A stretch of 64,000 nt of DNA from JAWXUU01 sp044426045 (GTDB taxonomy: Bacteria; Bacillota; Clostridia; Christensenellales; CAMQZB01): contig JAWXUX010000004.1 of assembly GCA_044426045.1 (NCBI GenBank), positions 62,001 to 126,000 on the forward strand. Direction: 5' to 3'. Position numbers and translations under genes: made by a program. The notes under the pieces were generated by a model. That model worked only from the letters and a program-made list of their open reading frames with translations. It was not told where the DNA came from and did not search any database. Shown here piece after piece: positions 25,616 to 34,872 of this stretch (its first letter is position 1; each line of letters opens with the position of its first letter).

Positions 25616-27850
25616 ATGGTCAAACTAACAAGTGGAAAAATTTATGTTGCTAGTGGAAAGAAAATCATGTCAGCAGATGAGGTTACAAATATTGAAACTT
25701 CAGCTATTGGTAAATCAATCGCCACAAAAATCATGGAAAAACACAACAGCGGTCAAGGTGATGATTATAAAATAAAGTTTGATGCATTGTGCTCGCATGA
25801 TATCACATATGTTGGTATTGTTCAAACAGCGCGTGCGTCTGGTCTTGAAAAATTCCCAGTGCCATACGTTTTAACAAACTGCCACAACTCGCTTTGTGCG
25901 GTTGGCGGAACAATCAACGAAGACGACCACATCTTTGGTCTCACTGCTGCAAAAAAATACGGCGGAATTTTCGTGCCACCACACGTTGCGGTTATCCATC
26001 AATACATGCGTGAAATGGTCGCAGGTGGCGAAAAAATGATTCTTGGATCAGACAGCCACACAAGATACGGTGCTCTTGGCACAATGGCGGTTGGCGAAGG
26101 CGGGCCAGAACTTGTGAAGCAAATCCTTTCAAGAACATATGACATCAAAAAACCAGACGTTGTCGCAGTTATTTTGACTGGCGAAGTTCAAAAAGGTGTT
26201 GGACCACAAGACGTAGCTCTTGCAATCATTGGTGAAACATTCAAAAATGGATTTGTTAAAAACAAAGTCATGGAATTCATGGGTGAAGGTGCAAAAAAAC
26301 TTTCAATGGAATTCAGAATTGGTATCGACGTTATGACAACGGAAACAACATGCCTTTCTTCAATTTGGGAAACTGATGAAAAAACGCGTGAATATCTTGC
26401 CGACTTTGGCAGAGAAAGCGAATATAAACACCTCACTGAAGAGGATATCGTGGAATTTGACGGTGCAATCGAAGTTGATTTGTCACAAGTGAAACCTATG
26501 ATAGCAATGCCTTTCCACCCATCAAACGTGTTCACTATCGAAGATGTTTGCAAAAACCCATATGATATTTTAAAAGAAGTGGAAGAAAAGGCACTCCAGC
26601 AAACTGAAAACAAAAAACTAACACTCAACTTGCTTTCAAAAATCCAAAATGGCAAAGTTTATGTTGACCAAGGTGTCATCGCGGGCTGTGCTGGCGGAAC
26701 TTTTGAAAACATCGTTGAAGCATCGCAAATTTTGCAAGGTGACAGCATTGGATTTGATAAATATTCACTCCAAGTTTACCCTTCAAGCCAAGCGGTTTAT
26801 CAAGAACTTGTGAAAAACGGAACTATTTCATCACTTATGTCAAGTGGTGCGATTGTGAAAACAGCATTCTGCGGTCCATGTTTTGGTGCGGGAGATGTTC
26901 CAAGTCACCAATCATTTTCTATCCGTCACACAACAAGAAACTTCCCACAACGTGAAGGTTCAAAACCAGCAAGCAACCAAATTGCTTCAGTTGCACTTAT
27001 GGACGCTCGTTCAATCGCCGCAACGTCTAAAAATCAAGGTTATTTGACACCTGCAACGGAAATTGACTACGAAGCAAAACCTGCTAAATTCTATTTCGAT
27101 AAAGCAGTATACCAAAGCAGAATTTTTCAAGGCTACGAAAAAGCAAAAGAAGAAGAATCACTAGTTCTAGGGCCAAACATCACCGATTGGCCAGAACAAG
27201 TGGCACTTTCAAAAGCTGTGCTCATGAAAGCCGCCGCAGTTATCACCGACGAAGTGACAACAACGGATGAACTCATTCCATCGGGCGACACATCATCATA
27301 TCGTTCAAACCCACAAATGCTCGCAACATTCACTCTTTCAAGAAAAGACCCAAAATATGTTGGCAGAGCAAAAGAAATCTTTGAATGCGAAAAACAAAGA
27401 AGAAACGGCGAAGTGGCTGAAGACTTCAAAAAAGCAATGGATGCAGTTTCAAGAACCGATGCAGAAAACTTCAATTTCGGCAGTTTCATATTCGCAAACA
27501 AGCCAGGTGACGGCTCTGCAAGAGAACAAGCCGCATCATGCCAAAGAGTTCTTGGTGGCGTTGCAAATATCGCATGTGAATATGCAACAAAAAGATACAG
27601 AAGCAACCTCATGAACTGGGGTATGTTGCCTCTTATCATAAAAGAAAACGCGTTTGAAATTGGCGATTTTGTTTATATCGACAACATCGACGAGCTTGTC
27701 GCAAGTGGAGCATACGAAGTTCCAGCAAAACTCATAAGAGACGGAAAAGCGAGCGATATCACTCTTTATATTGATAATATGAGCAGTGAAGAAAGAAAAA
27801 TTGTCCTTGCGGGTTGCCTTATGAACCACTACGCAAAAGAAAACAAATAA
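25616..27850 (+). CDS. Aconitase-family hydratase
   Basis: [4Fe-4S] hydro-lyase, about 744 residues from ATG 25616 (five bases after AGGGGG; the ATG at 25592 lacks a site). Cluster ligands: C358 in AGCAGGTFEN, C419 and C422 in FCGPCFGAGD. Other signatures: GSDSHTRYGALGTMAVGEGGPE and the swivel-domain part SAREQAASCQRVLGG with SNLMNWGMLPL. Among clostridia this ~750-residue form is usually annotated as hydratase or aconitate hydratase and resembles E. coli YbhJ; whether it is the main citrate/isocitrate enzyme is inferred. Monocistronic, with a terminator immediately downstream. Confidence 0.88.
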   Translation: MVKLTSGKIYVASGKKIMSADEVTNIETSAIGKSIATKIMEKHNSGQGDDYKIKFDALCSHDITYVGIVQTARASGLEKFPVPYVLTNCHNSLCAVGGTINEDDHIFGLTAAKKYGGIFVPPHVAVIHQYMREMVAGGEKMILGSDSHTRYGALGTMAVGEGGPELVKQILSRTYDIKKPDVVAVILTGEVQKGVGPQDVALAIIGETFKNGFVKNKVMEFMGEGAKKLSMEFRIGIDVMTTETTCLSSIWETDEKTREYLADFGRESEYKHLTEEDIVEFDGAIEVDLSQVKPMIAMPFHPSNVFTIEDVCKNPYDILKEVEEKALQQTENKKLTLNLLSKIQNGKVYVDQGVIAGCAGGTFENIVEASQILQGDSIGFDKYSLQVYPSSQAVYQELVKNGTISSLMSSGAIVKTAFCGPCFGAGDVPSHQSFSIRHTTRNFPQREGSKPASNQIASVALMDARSIAATSKNQGYLTPATEIDYEAKPAKFYFDKAVYQSRIFQGYEKAKEEESLVLGPNITDWPEQVALSKAVLMKAAAVITDEVTTTDELIPSGDTSSYRSNPQMLATFTLSRKDPKYVGRAKEIFECEKQRRNGEVAEDFKKAMDAVSRTDAENFNFGSFIFANKPGDGSAREQAASCQRVLGGVANIACEYATKRYRSNLMNWGMLPLIIKENAFEIGDFVYIDNIDELVASGAYEVPAKLIRDGKASDITLYIDNMSSEERKIVLAGCLMNHYAKENK

Positions 27851-27862
27851 AACAGCATTTAT

Positions 27863-27897
27863 AAAGGGAAACGGAATTTTCGTTTCCCTTTTATTTT
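27863..27897 (+). terminator. Rho-independent terminator after aconitase
   Basis: AAAGGGAAACG (27863-27873), seven-base loop, CGTTTCCCTTT (27881-27891), then TTATTTT. Confidence 0.92.
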
Positions 27898-27918
27898 GTA
27901 TAATTAATGGGCTTTTAA

Positions 27919-27963
27919 TAGAGATGCACTAAATAGAAACGTACTAAATAGAAATGCCCTAAA
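27919..27963 (-). repeat. Three tandem 15-bp repeats overlapping the spo0A stop
   Basis: Read on the minus strand: TTTAGGGCATTTCTA, TTTAGTACGTTTCTA, TTTAGTGCATCTCTA, exactly abutting. The first unit contains the spo0A stop codon TAG (27961-27959). Consensus TTTAGTGCATTTCTA is close to the gene-end repeats at 965, 6131 and to the pair at 45988-46017. Confidence 0.75.
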
Positions 27964-28714
27964 TTGATTCAAGCAGTAATTTATCCGCAATAAGAGCGAT
28001 AAATTCACCATTTGTTGGTTTCATAGTGACGTAAACTTTCACTCCAAGAACACCGCCAAGTTTTTCCGATTTGCCACGTGTCCACGCAACGTCAATGGCG
28101 TGTCTTATCGCGCGTTCAACCTTGCTTGGTGAAGAGTCCATGATTTGCGCAACGCTTGGATAAAGTTCCTTTGTTATTGAAGAAATAATAGCAGGGCGAG
28201 CAACCGCAAGTTTGATTGCTTCACGCAAATAAGAATATCCACGAATGTGCGGTGGAATACCGATTGTCATAAAAATATTGGCAATCTTTTCATCAAGATT
28301 TCTGCTGACGAAATGTTGTCTTGACATCACCATTGGGTGCGAAATACTTTTGTCGCACCAAACGCCAGCAAGGGTAGATGAAAGAGTTTCATAATTCACG
28401 GGTTTTGGAATAAAATAACTCGCACCAAGCTGTGAAGATTTTTCAATCACGAAAGATGAATTCATGCTTGACATAACAACGATTTTAAAGTCGTGGTCAG
28501 TTTCGGAAATCTTTTGCAAAACGGATAGCCCGTCAATTTTTGGCAACGTGACATCAATAAGCAAAATATCGAAATCAATTTTCCAAATTTTGTCTAAGCA
28601 ATCAGCACCGTCTTCGGCATGATCAACAATCACAACGTTTGAGTTTAAAACCTTTGAACATTCATTGATAACAAAAGGGTCGTTATCACATACAAAAACC
28701 TTAATATTTTCCAT
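27959..28714 (-). CDS. spo0A: Response regulator Spo0A
   Basis: Phosphorelay-controlled master regulator of sporulation and stationary-phase genes. 251 residues from the ATG at 28714, with GGAG six bases upstream; a longer frame from 28768 is not supported by a site. Receiver: D10 and D12 acidic pocket, phosphoacceptor D54 in LLIDVTLPKIDG, S82, K104 in PKPV. C-terminal Spo0A domain: GIPPHIRGYSYLREAI, ITKELYPSVA, SSPSKVERAIRHAIDVAWTRG (recognition helix) and KPTNGEFIALIADKL. It stands alone, without spoIVB upstream. Its presence suggests a spore-forming lineage but does not prove sporulation. Confidence 0.96.
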   Translation of the reverse strand: MENIKVFVCDNDPFVINECSKVLNSNVVIVDHAEDGADCLDKIWKIDFDILLIDVTLPKIDGLSVLQKISETDHDFKIVVMSSMNSSFVIEKSSQLGASYFIPKPVNYETLSSTLAGVWCDKSISHPMVMSRQHFVSRNLDEKIANIFMTIGIPPHIRGYSYLREAIKLAVARPAIISSITKELYPSVAQIMDSSPSKVERAIRHAIDVAWTRGKSEKLGGVLGVKVYVTMKPTNGEFIALIADKLLLESI

Positions 28715-28746
28715 AAAATACTCCATAAAATTTATTTTGTAACTGT

Positions 28747-28775
28747 ATAATAACACAGTTTTGTACAAAAATCAA
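28747..28775 (-). promoter_or_regulatory. spo0A promoter
   Basis: On the minus strand: TTGATT (28775-28770), 17-base spacer, TATTAT (28752-28747) with an extended -10 TG. 33 bases before the chosen start. Confidence 0.6.
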
Positions 28776-28813
28776 GGGGTTTTTTATATTAAAAAGAAAA
28801 TTATTGAAAAATA

Positions 28814-28821
28814 TTGTCGAA
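28814..28821. promoter_or_regulatory. Consensus Spo0A box
   Basis: TTGTCGAA matches the 0A-box core (TGTCGAA) established in Bacillus and Clostridium. It lies 39 bases upstream of the spo0A -35 in the intergenic region shared with the divergent mutS2, suggesting Spo0A autoregulation and possibly control of mutS2. Confidence 0.6.
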
Positions 28822-28927
28822 AGAGTGTGATTTATAAAATTAAAAGTAATTTAACATCACAAAAAGTATAAAAGAAGTGAAAAATGATATAAAGCAAAGA
28901 ATTTAAGGTAAAAAATCCAAAGAACAC

Positions 28928-28956
28928 TTGTAATAATGCACAAAATATAGTATAAT
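28928..28956 (+). promoter_or_regulatory. mutS2 promoter
   Basis: TTGTAA (28928-28933), 17-base spacer, TATAAT (28951-28956), 29 bases before the start. Confidence 0.8.
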
Positions 28957-28984
28957 ACAAGCTGACAAAAATAAGGAAAAATTT

Positions 28985-31369
28985 ATGATAACAGATAAAA
29001 TTCTTAAAAACCTAGAATACGATAAAATCCTTAAAGAGATTTCAAAATTTGCAAAACTATCTGGCGGGAAAGAAGGCATACTTTCAGAAACTCCTCAAAC
29101 AACCTTTGAGGATAGTGTTTCCATGCTGAAATTCACCCAGGAAGCGTTTGCTATTTTATTTATACATTGCGAAAAGCCGTTGAAAAACGCTGGCGACACA
29201 AAAGAACTTCTCGCAAGAGCAAGGGTGCTTTCCGCACTTGAAATAACAGATATAATAAGAGTTGGCAGACTTCTGAACATTTCGCGAGAATTCGACCAAA
29301 CAATTTCGAAAATCAATGCTGAAATTCCAATGTTTTTATCAAAAGCACGCGAACTTTATCAAGATTACGACTTGGAAGCGAAAATTTTGGATATTTTTAT
29401 TTCAGATGAAGAAATCGCTGACCACGCATCGCCAACGCTTTTCGAACTTCGCAAGAAGAAAAGAAAGATTAATAACGATATCAAAAAAGTATTGCAAAGC
29501 TATGTTCAAGATAAAGAAACGTCAAAATATTTGCAAGATAAAATCGTGACAACAAGAAAAGATAGATTTGTTGTGCCTGTCAGAATTGAATACAGAAGCT
29601 TTGTCAAAGGTCTTGTTCAAGACTATTCACAAACGGGCAGTACAGTTTTCGTTGAGCCAATGGAAGTTGTTGAAAAAAACAACGAACTTCGCGCAATCGA
29701 AATTGAAGAAAAACTTGAAATTGAAAGGATTCTTATCCACTACACAAGCGTGGTTTGTGATATCGCACCGCAACTTTTGCAAACGCAACGCACTCTGGAC
29801 GAGTTCGACATTGCACTTTCAAAAGCGGAATATGCCGCTGCGACAAGAAGCGTTATGCCAAGGCTTAACGATAAAGGCAAAATTGATATCAAGCGAGGAC
29901 GTCACCCAATCATCGACCCACAAAAGGTAGTTCCCGTATCAATTGGTTTTGGAAAAGATGCAAAATATCTTTTGATAAGCGGTCCAAACACGGGCGGTAA
30001 AACCGTGACAATGAAAATGGTGGGGCTTTTCTCACTTCTCTCAATGAGCGGTATTTTCATTTCCGCTGGCGAAGGCAGTGAAATTTCCTTTTTTGAAAGT
30101 ATATTTTCAGATATCGGCGACGAGCAAAGTATCGAAAACGACCTTTCAACGTTCTCTTCGCACATCGTGACACTGAAAGAAATCATGGAAAATGTCAATG
30201 ATAAATCGCTAGTTTTGATTGATGAACTTGGCGGTGGCACCGATCCTGATGAAGGCTCGGCACTCGCACTTTCTGTTCTTGAAGACTTGATAACGTGCGG
30301 TTCAACGGGAATTCTCACAACCCATTATGGCAAATTGAAAGAATTTTCCTACACAAGAGATGAAATCCAAAATGCGTCAATGCAGTTTGACGAAGATTCA
30401 TATCGCCCAACATATAAGCTGATATTGGGAACGGCGGGCAATTCAAAAGCCCTTGAAATCGCGGAAAATCTCGGTATTCCAGAATATATCATCACCCGTG
30501 CAAAATCGCACATTTCAGACGATAAAAAGAATTTCGACCTCATTATCGATAACGCTCGAAAAGAAATGATGCAAGCGGAAAAATTGCGTGAAGACGCCCA
30601 AAAACTGCATCGTCAGCTTGAAGAAGAGAAAAAATCGCAAGATATTTTGAAAGCGAAATTGGAAAAAGAACGCGACAGAATAACTGAAATTGCAAGAATC
30701 GAAGCGAGAAGAATAATCGCCCAGGCCTCGGAAGAAGCAAACGAACTTGTTGAAGAAATCAAAAGTATCAAACAAAACAGCGACATAACGCAAAAAGAAG
30801 TTATCGAAGCTGGCAAGCTTAAAAACAAACTCAAAAGCAAAGTTATCGAAGAAGATGACGATGATTTCAACGAAGCGGACTATGAAGCGTTTGACATCAA
30901 CCGCTCAAAAATCGGTCAATACGTATTCGTGAAAACAATCGGCAGTATCGGCAAGATAACAAAAATAAACACCAAAAAGAAAGAAGTAGTCGTTCAAGTC
31001 GGAATGGTTGAAGTTTCAGCAAAATCGGTGAATATTCTTCGCCCACTTCGCGAAATTGTGCCAAAAGCACCACCAGAAAAGAAACGCCACACCTTCACCC
31101 ACAAAAGCGCCGCCCCAAAATATGGCTCACTTGTTGAACTGAATATCATTGGGAAAAGAGTGCATGAAGGGGTGAGTGAAGTTCAACAATTCCTTGATGA
31201 TGCGTATCTCAGAAGAACTGACAAAGTCAGAATAATCCACGGAATGGGCACGGGCAAACTCAAAGAAGGCGTGTGGGAAGAACTCGCAAGAAACAAACAC
31301 GTGAAAGAATATAAACTAGCAGAATACACCGAAGGAGGGGCAGGGGCAACAGTTGTTATTTTCAAATAA
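28985..31369 (+). CDS. mutS2: MutS2 (recombination suppressor / ribosome rescue ATPase with Smr domain)
   Basis: MutS-family ATPase that lacks the mismatch-recognition domain; in different bacteria it suppresses recombination or splits collided ribosomes. 794 residues: core/clamp domains to about 310, Walker A GPNTGGKT at 333-340, Walker B LVLIDELGGGTDPDEG, a long coiled coil (about 515-600), and a C-terminal Smr domain with IIHGMGTGKLKEG. The Smr LDLR motif reads LNIIGKR here, so Asp and Arg are both changed. Weak ribosome site (AAGGAAAA). cysteine desulfurase follows after 13 bases. Confidence 0.95.
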   Translation: MITDKILKNLEYDKILKEISKFAKLSGGKEGILSETPQTTFEDSVSMLKFTQEAFAILFIHCEKPLKNAGDTKELLARARVLSALEITDIIRVGRLLNISREFDQTISKINAEIPMFLSKARELYQDYDLEAKILDIFISDEEIADHASPTLFELRKKKRKINNDIKKVLQSYVQDKETSKYLQDKIVTTRKDRFVVPVRIEYRSFVKGLVQDYSQTGSTVFVEPMEVVEKNNELRAIEIEEKLEIERILIHYTSVVCDIAPQLLQTQRTLDEFDIALSKAEYAAATRSVMPRLNDKGKIDIKRGRHPIIDPQKVVPVSIGFGKDAKYLLISGPNTGGKTVTMKMVGLFSLLSMSGIFISAGEGSEISFFESIFSDIGDEQSIENDLSTFSSHIVTLKEIMENVNDKSLVLIDELGGGTDPDEGSALALSVLEDLITCGSTGILTTHYGKLKEFSYTRDEIQNASMQFDEDSYRPTYKLILGTAGNSKALEIAENLGIPEYIITRAKSHISDDKKNFDLIIDNARKEMMQAEKLREDAQKLHRQLEEEKKSQDILKAKLEKERDRITEIARIEARRIIAQASEEANELVEEIKSIKQNSDITQKEVIEAGKLKNKLKSKVIEEDDDDFNEADYEAFDINRSKIGQYVFVKTIGSIGKITKINTKKKEVVVQVGMVEVSAKSVNILRPLREIVPKAPPEKKRHTFTHKSAAPKYGSLVELNIIGKRVHEGVSEVQQFLDDAYLRRTDKVRIIHGMGTGKLKEGVWEELARNKHVKEYKLAEYTEGGAGATVVIFK

Positions 31370-31382
31370 CCCCAAACGCAAT

Positions 31383-32528
31383 ATGGAAAATCAAAATATA
31401 AAACCTGTCTATCTCGATAACGCAGGCACAACAAAAGTGCACGATGAAGTTGCAAGTGTCATGATGGAAATCTTGACAGAAAGCTACTATAATCCCTCAG
31501 CTGTCACAAAAATGTCTATCGCGGTTTCAAAATCGATTGAAAAAGCAAGGGGAGTGATTGCAAAAGCAATGAAAATCACAACTCCCGCAAATATCTTTTT
31601 CACTTCAGGTGGGACTGAATCAAACAACCTCGCAATCCTTGGCAATATCGGAAAGCCAAACCACGGCAAAATCCTTTGCTCGGCATGCGAACACCCTGCA
31701 ATTTTCAATATCTTCAAAGATTTGAAAGAAAAAGGCTATCAGTTTGAACAAATCGCATGCAACCGTGACGGAAGCGTGAACATTCAAGACTTCACAGCCA
31801 AAATTTCGTCGGGCAACGTGCAAATGGTTTCAATCATGCACGTTAATAACGAAGCGGGTGGCGTGAATAATATCACGGCTCTTGCAAAACAACTGAAAGC
31901 AAAACACCCCACAGCATTTTTCCATTCGGATGGCGTTCAAGGTTTTTGTAAAATCAAAACATCACTTGACGGCATTGATGCATATTCCGTTTCAGCCCAC
32001 AAAATCAACGGAGCAAAAGGCGTGGGTGCACTTTATGTTAAAAATCCCCAAAAACTCAAATCAATAGTCTTTGGTGGCGGTCAAGAAAAAGCCAAACGCA
32101 GTGGCACGGAAAACGTTGCAGGAATTGTAGGCTTTGCAAAAGCGGTGGAAATTTGGCAAGCAAATAACGCTGAAATAATTGGAAATTATAAAAAATATAA
32201 AGAAATCATCACAAAAGAGCTTGAAAATGTTGAAAATATGCAAATAAATTCAAGCGAAACATCATCACCCCACATCTTGAACATTTCTTTTGACGGTATT
32301 CGCGGTGAAACCCTTCTCCACATGTGTGAAGACAGTGGCTACCTTATCGGAATGGGCTCGGCATGCTCGGCAAAACAGCCAGTATCGCGACCACTAAAGG
32401 AAATGGGAATAACATCAAACGGCACTGTGAGAATAAGTTTTTCAATATTCAACACCCAAAGTGAAATTGAAGAATTTGCAAAAGTTTTGAAAGAAAACCT
32501 CTTAAAACTTCGCGAAATAATGAAATAA
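31383..32528 (+). CDS. Cysteine desulfurase (NifS/IscS-like, NifZ type)
   Basis: PLP enzyme that releases sulfur from cysteine as an enzyme-bound persulfide. 381 residues from ATG 31383 (MENQNIKPVYLDNAGTT); an upstream TTG at 31353 overlaps mutS2 and is less natural. PLP-binding lysine in SVSAHKINGAKGVGALY; persulfide cysteine in GMGSACSAKQPVSRPL; HSDGVQGFCK holds the PLP-ring Asp. thiI lies 24 bases downstream, so the likely job is feeding sulfur to ThiI for tRNA 4-thiouridine, as with B. subtilis NifZ. Confidence 0.93.
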   Translation: MENQNIKPVYLDNAGTTKVHDEVASVMMEILTESYYNPSAVTKMSIAVSKSIEKARGVIAKAMKITTPANIFFTSGGTESNNLAILGNIGKPNHGKILCSACEHPAIFNIFKDLKEKGYQFEQIACNRDGSVNIQDFTAKISSGNVQMVSIMHVNNEAGGVNNITALAKQLKAKHPTAFFHSDGVQGFCKIKTSLDGIDAYSVSAHKINGAKGVGALYVKNPQKLKSIVFGGGQEKAKRSGTENVAGIVGFAKAVEIWQANNAEIIGNYKKYKEIITKELENVENMQINSSETSSPHILNISFDGIRGETLLHMCEDSGYLIGMGSACSAKQPVSRPLKEMGITSNGTVRISFSIFNTQSEIEEFAKVLKENLLKLREIMK

Positions 32529-32552
32529 ACAAACGAAATAAAGGAAAATATA

Positions 32553-33710
32553 ATGGAAAAAGTAATAGTAATAAGATATGCAGAAATCCACCTTAAAGGT
32601 AGAAACATTGCATTTTTTGAAACAAAGCTAAAAAAGAATATCAAAAACGCACTTGCGGGAATCAAGCATGATTTCAAAGCAATTCGTTGCAGATATATTG
32701 TCAGCAACTTTGATGAAGTTGATGAATTTGAAATTTGCGAAAAACTATCAAAAGTTTGCGGAATTCATTCATTCTCGGTTGCAAGTGTCATTCCAACAGA
32801 CATCGCAAAAATCAAAGAAACCGCTCTTGAAATGATTAATTTCACAGGCACATTCAAGGTTGAAACAAACAGAGCAGATAAAACATTGAAACAAACATCC
32901 GTTGATATCTCTCGCGAAGTTGGTGGCTATCTTCTTGATAAAGCAGAAGGCTTGAAAGTTGATGTCAGAAATCCAGAAAACATCGTTCATATCGATATAA
33001 GAGAAGGTGGCAAAACCTTTGTCTTTGCTAAGTTCCAAAAAGGTGTTGGCGGTCTTCCATGTGGCGTTTCGGGCAATGGCGTATTGCTTCTTTCGGGTGG
33101 TATCGACAGCCCAGTTGCGGGATATATGATGGCAAAACGCGGAATGAATGTCAACTGCTTGAACTTCTTTTCTTATCCATACACAAGCGATATGGCGAAA
33201 GAAAAAGTTGTCAGCCTTGCAAAAATCATGCGTGGCTATAACGACAGAATGACCCTCACAATCTGTGGTTTCACCGAAATTCAAGAAGCAATCCACAAAA
33301 ATTGCGACGGTGACTATATGATAGCAATCATGCGCAGATTCATGATGAGAATTGCCGATAGGTTCACAAAAATCACTCACTCGCAAGCAATCATCACAGG
33401 TGAAAATCTCGGTCAAGTTGCAAGCCAAACTGTTGAAAGCATGACGTGCACAAACGCGGTTATTCAAATTCCGGTTTTCAGACCAGTTATCGGTTTTGAT
33501 AAAAGCGAAATCATCGAAATCGCACAAAAAATCGGCACTTTTGAAACGTCAATCTTGCCATATGAAGACTGCTGCACAGTGTTCCTCCCAAAAAATCCAG
33601 TCATCCGCCCAAGTATCGAACAACTTGAAGCAGAAGAAGCAAAACTTGATGTTGAGGGACTCGTGGAAAGAGCACTTGAAAAACTAGAAATCATTAAATT
33701 GAAAGACTAA
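32553..33710 (+). CDS. thiI: tRNA 4-thiouridine synthase ThiI
   Basis: Adenylates U8 of tRNA and inserts sulfur to make 4-thiouridine. 385 residues: NFLD domain (VIVIRYAEIHLKGRN), THUMP domain (to about 170) with IDIREGGKTFVFAK, and PP-loop ATPase with SGGIDS at 181-186. ITGENLGQVASQTVESM is a further family signature. There is no C-terminal rhodanese domain, so sulfur must come from another protein, most simply the cysteine desulfurase encoded just upstream. Two cysteines (DCCTVFLPKNP) near the end are conserved in this class. Confidence 0.96.
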   Translation: MEKVIVIRYAEIHLKGRNIAFFETKLKKNIKNALAGIKHDFKAIRCRYIVSNFDEVDEFEICEKLSKVCGIHSFSVASVIPTDIAKIKETALEMINFTGTFKVETNRADKTLKQTSVDISREVGGYLLDKAEGLKVDVRNPENIVHIDIREGGKTFVFAKFQKGVGGLPCGVSGNGVLLLSGGIDSPVAGYMMAKRGMNVNCLNFFSYPYTSDMAKEKVVSLAKIMRGYNDRMTLTICGFTEIQEAIHKNCDGDYMIAIMRRFMMRIADRFTKITHSQAIITGENLGQVASQTVESMTCTNAVIQIPVFRPVIGFDKSEIIEIAQKIGTFETSILPYEDCCTVFLPKNPVIRPSIEQLEAEEAKLDVEGLVERALEKLEIIKLKD

Positions 33711-33762
33711 TCTAAATCTAAAAAATAAAATAAAATAAAATAAACAAAGACAAAACAAAAAT

Positions 33763-33795
33763 AAAAGCTCCAAACAAAATCAGTTTGGAGCTTTT
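33763..33795. terminator. Bidirectional terminator between thiI and the DUF368 gene
   Basis: AAAAGCTCCAAAC (33763-33775) pairs perfectly with GTTTGGAGCTTTT (33783-33795). A-rich on the left and T-rich inside the right arm, so it can serve both convergent genes. Confidence 0.85.
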
Positions 33796-33817
33796 GATAT
33801 TAAAGATGATAAGGCAA

Positions 33818-34672
33818 TCATTCGCCTTTTTTGATTTTCATAAGAAGGAAGCTGATACCAGCACAAACCACACAAGCGATAATTGCGTATATTGGATTGA
33901 TAAGTGAAAGGTCAACGCACAAAACGGGAAGCGAACCAATCACAAACCCGATAACGCCAAGGAAAGTTTCTTTATAATATTTTTTGAGAAGAGTATCCAT
34001 AATTTTTGAAACCACAATAATTCCAAGCAACATGCCAAGCGCAAACGGCACCAAAACAAGCGCGTTTTGCACAAATATTGAAAAATCAAGCATGACAGCC
34101 GCCGTGTTGACAATCAGCGAATAAACCCCGATAAGCATAAGCAAAAACGAACCTGAAATGCCAGGGATAATCATCGCACTGCTTGCAATAACACCGCAAA
34201 CAAAAAGCCAAACAACGCTAGCCTCCGAAACTTGAACCCCGCCAATTCCCGCAGCTTTCAAAAAATAAAGTGCAAGTGCAATGGCAAAAGTGAAAACCAT
34301 TGGAATAAAAATCATTGGCGAATCACCTTTTGCAAGACCAGTTTTTTTCACAAGCGAAGGAATCGAGCCAATAATCAATCCCAAAAATGCATACATAGTG
34401 AGTTCATAATGATGCTCAAGAGTGTATGAAATGATGTTAGAAAACAAAATAATTCCAAGCATCGCGCCAACAAAAATCGGAATCAAAAAAAGAAGTGGTT
34501 CTTTAAGTTTTTTGAACTCTCTGTTTTTAACTGATGTAGTAATATCAGAAATGCTCCCCACAAATTTTTCATAAATTCCAAGCATAACAGCAACAGTTCC
34601 GCCAGAAACGCCAGGAATAACATTTGCTCCACCAAAGAACACTCCGCAAAGTATTGCGATAATAATTTCCAT
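33818..34672 (-). CDS. DUF368 membrane protein (PopT-like undecaprenyl phosphate translocase)
   Basis: 284 residues with about eight transmembrane helices. The family signature is GGANVIPGVSGGTVAVMLGIYEKF at the N-terminus, repeated in related form as ASSAMIIPGISGSFLLMLIGVY in the second half, consistent with an internal duplication. DUF368 proteins have been linked, with DedA proteins, to flipping of undecaprenyl phosphate back across the membrane for reuse in wall synthesis. Assignment to that function is by family only. Divergent from the TtcA-like gene. Confidence 0.88.
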   Translation of the reverse strand: MEIIIAILCGVFFGGANVIPGVSGGTVAVMLGIYEKFVGSISDITTSVKNREFKKLKEPLLFLIPIFVGAMLGIILFSNIISYTLEHHYELTMYAFLGLIIGSIPSLVKKTGLAKGDSPMIFIPMVFTFAIALALYFLKAAGIGGVQVSEASVVWLFVCGVIASSAMIIPGISGSFLLMLIGVYSLIVNTAAVMLDFSIFVQNALVLVPFALGMLLGIIVVSKIMDTLLKKYYKETFLGVIGFVIGSLPVLCVDLSLINPIYAIIACVVCAGISFLLMKIKKGE

Positions 34673-34872
34673 TTTAACCTCAAATCCGCAAAAAAAGTAG
34701 ATTGCGGTATATATATTTTGTTTTTACACTCTATTTTATTTCACCTTTTATAAATTTTATGCTATTATAATACAGCAAATGAAATAAATCTACTCTTGCA
34801 TTATATACTATGGGTATATAGCAGTCAAGCAAAAAGAGTATAATAAATAAAGAGTGTAAAAAGTGAGGTAAT

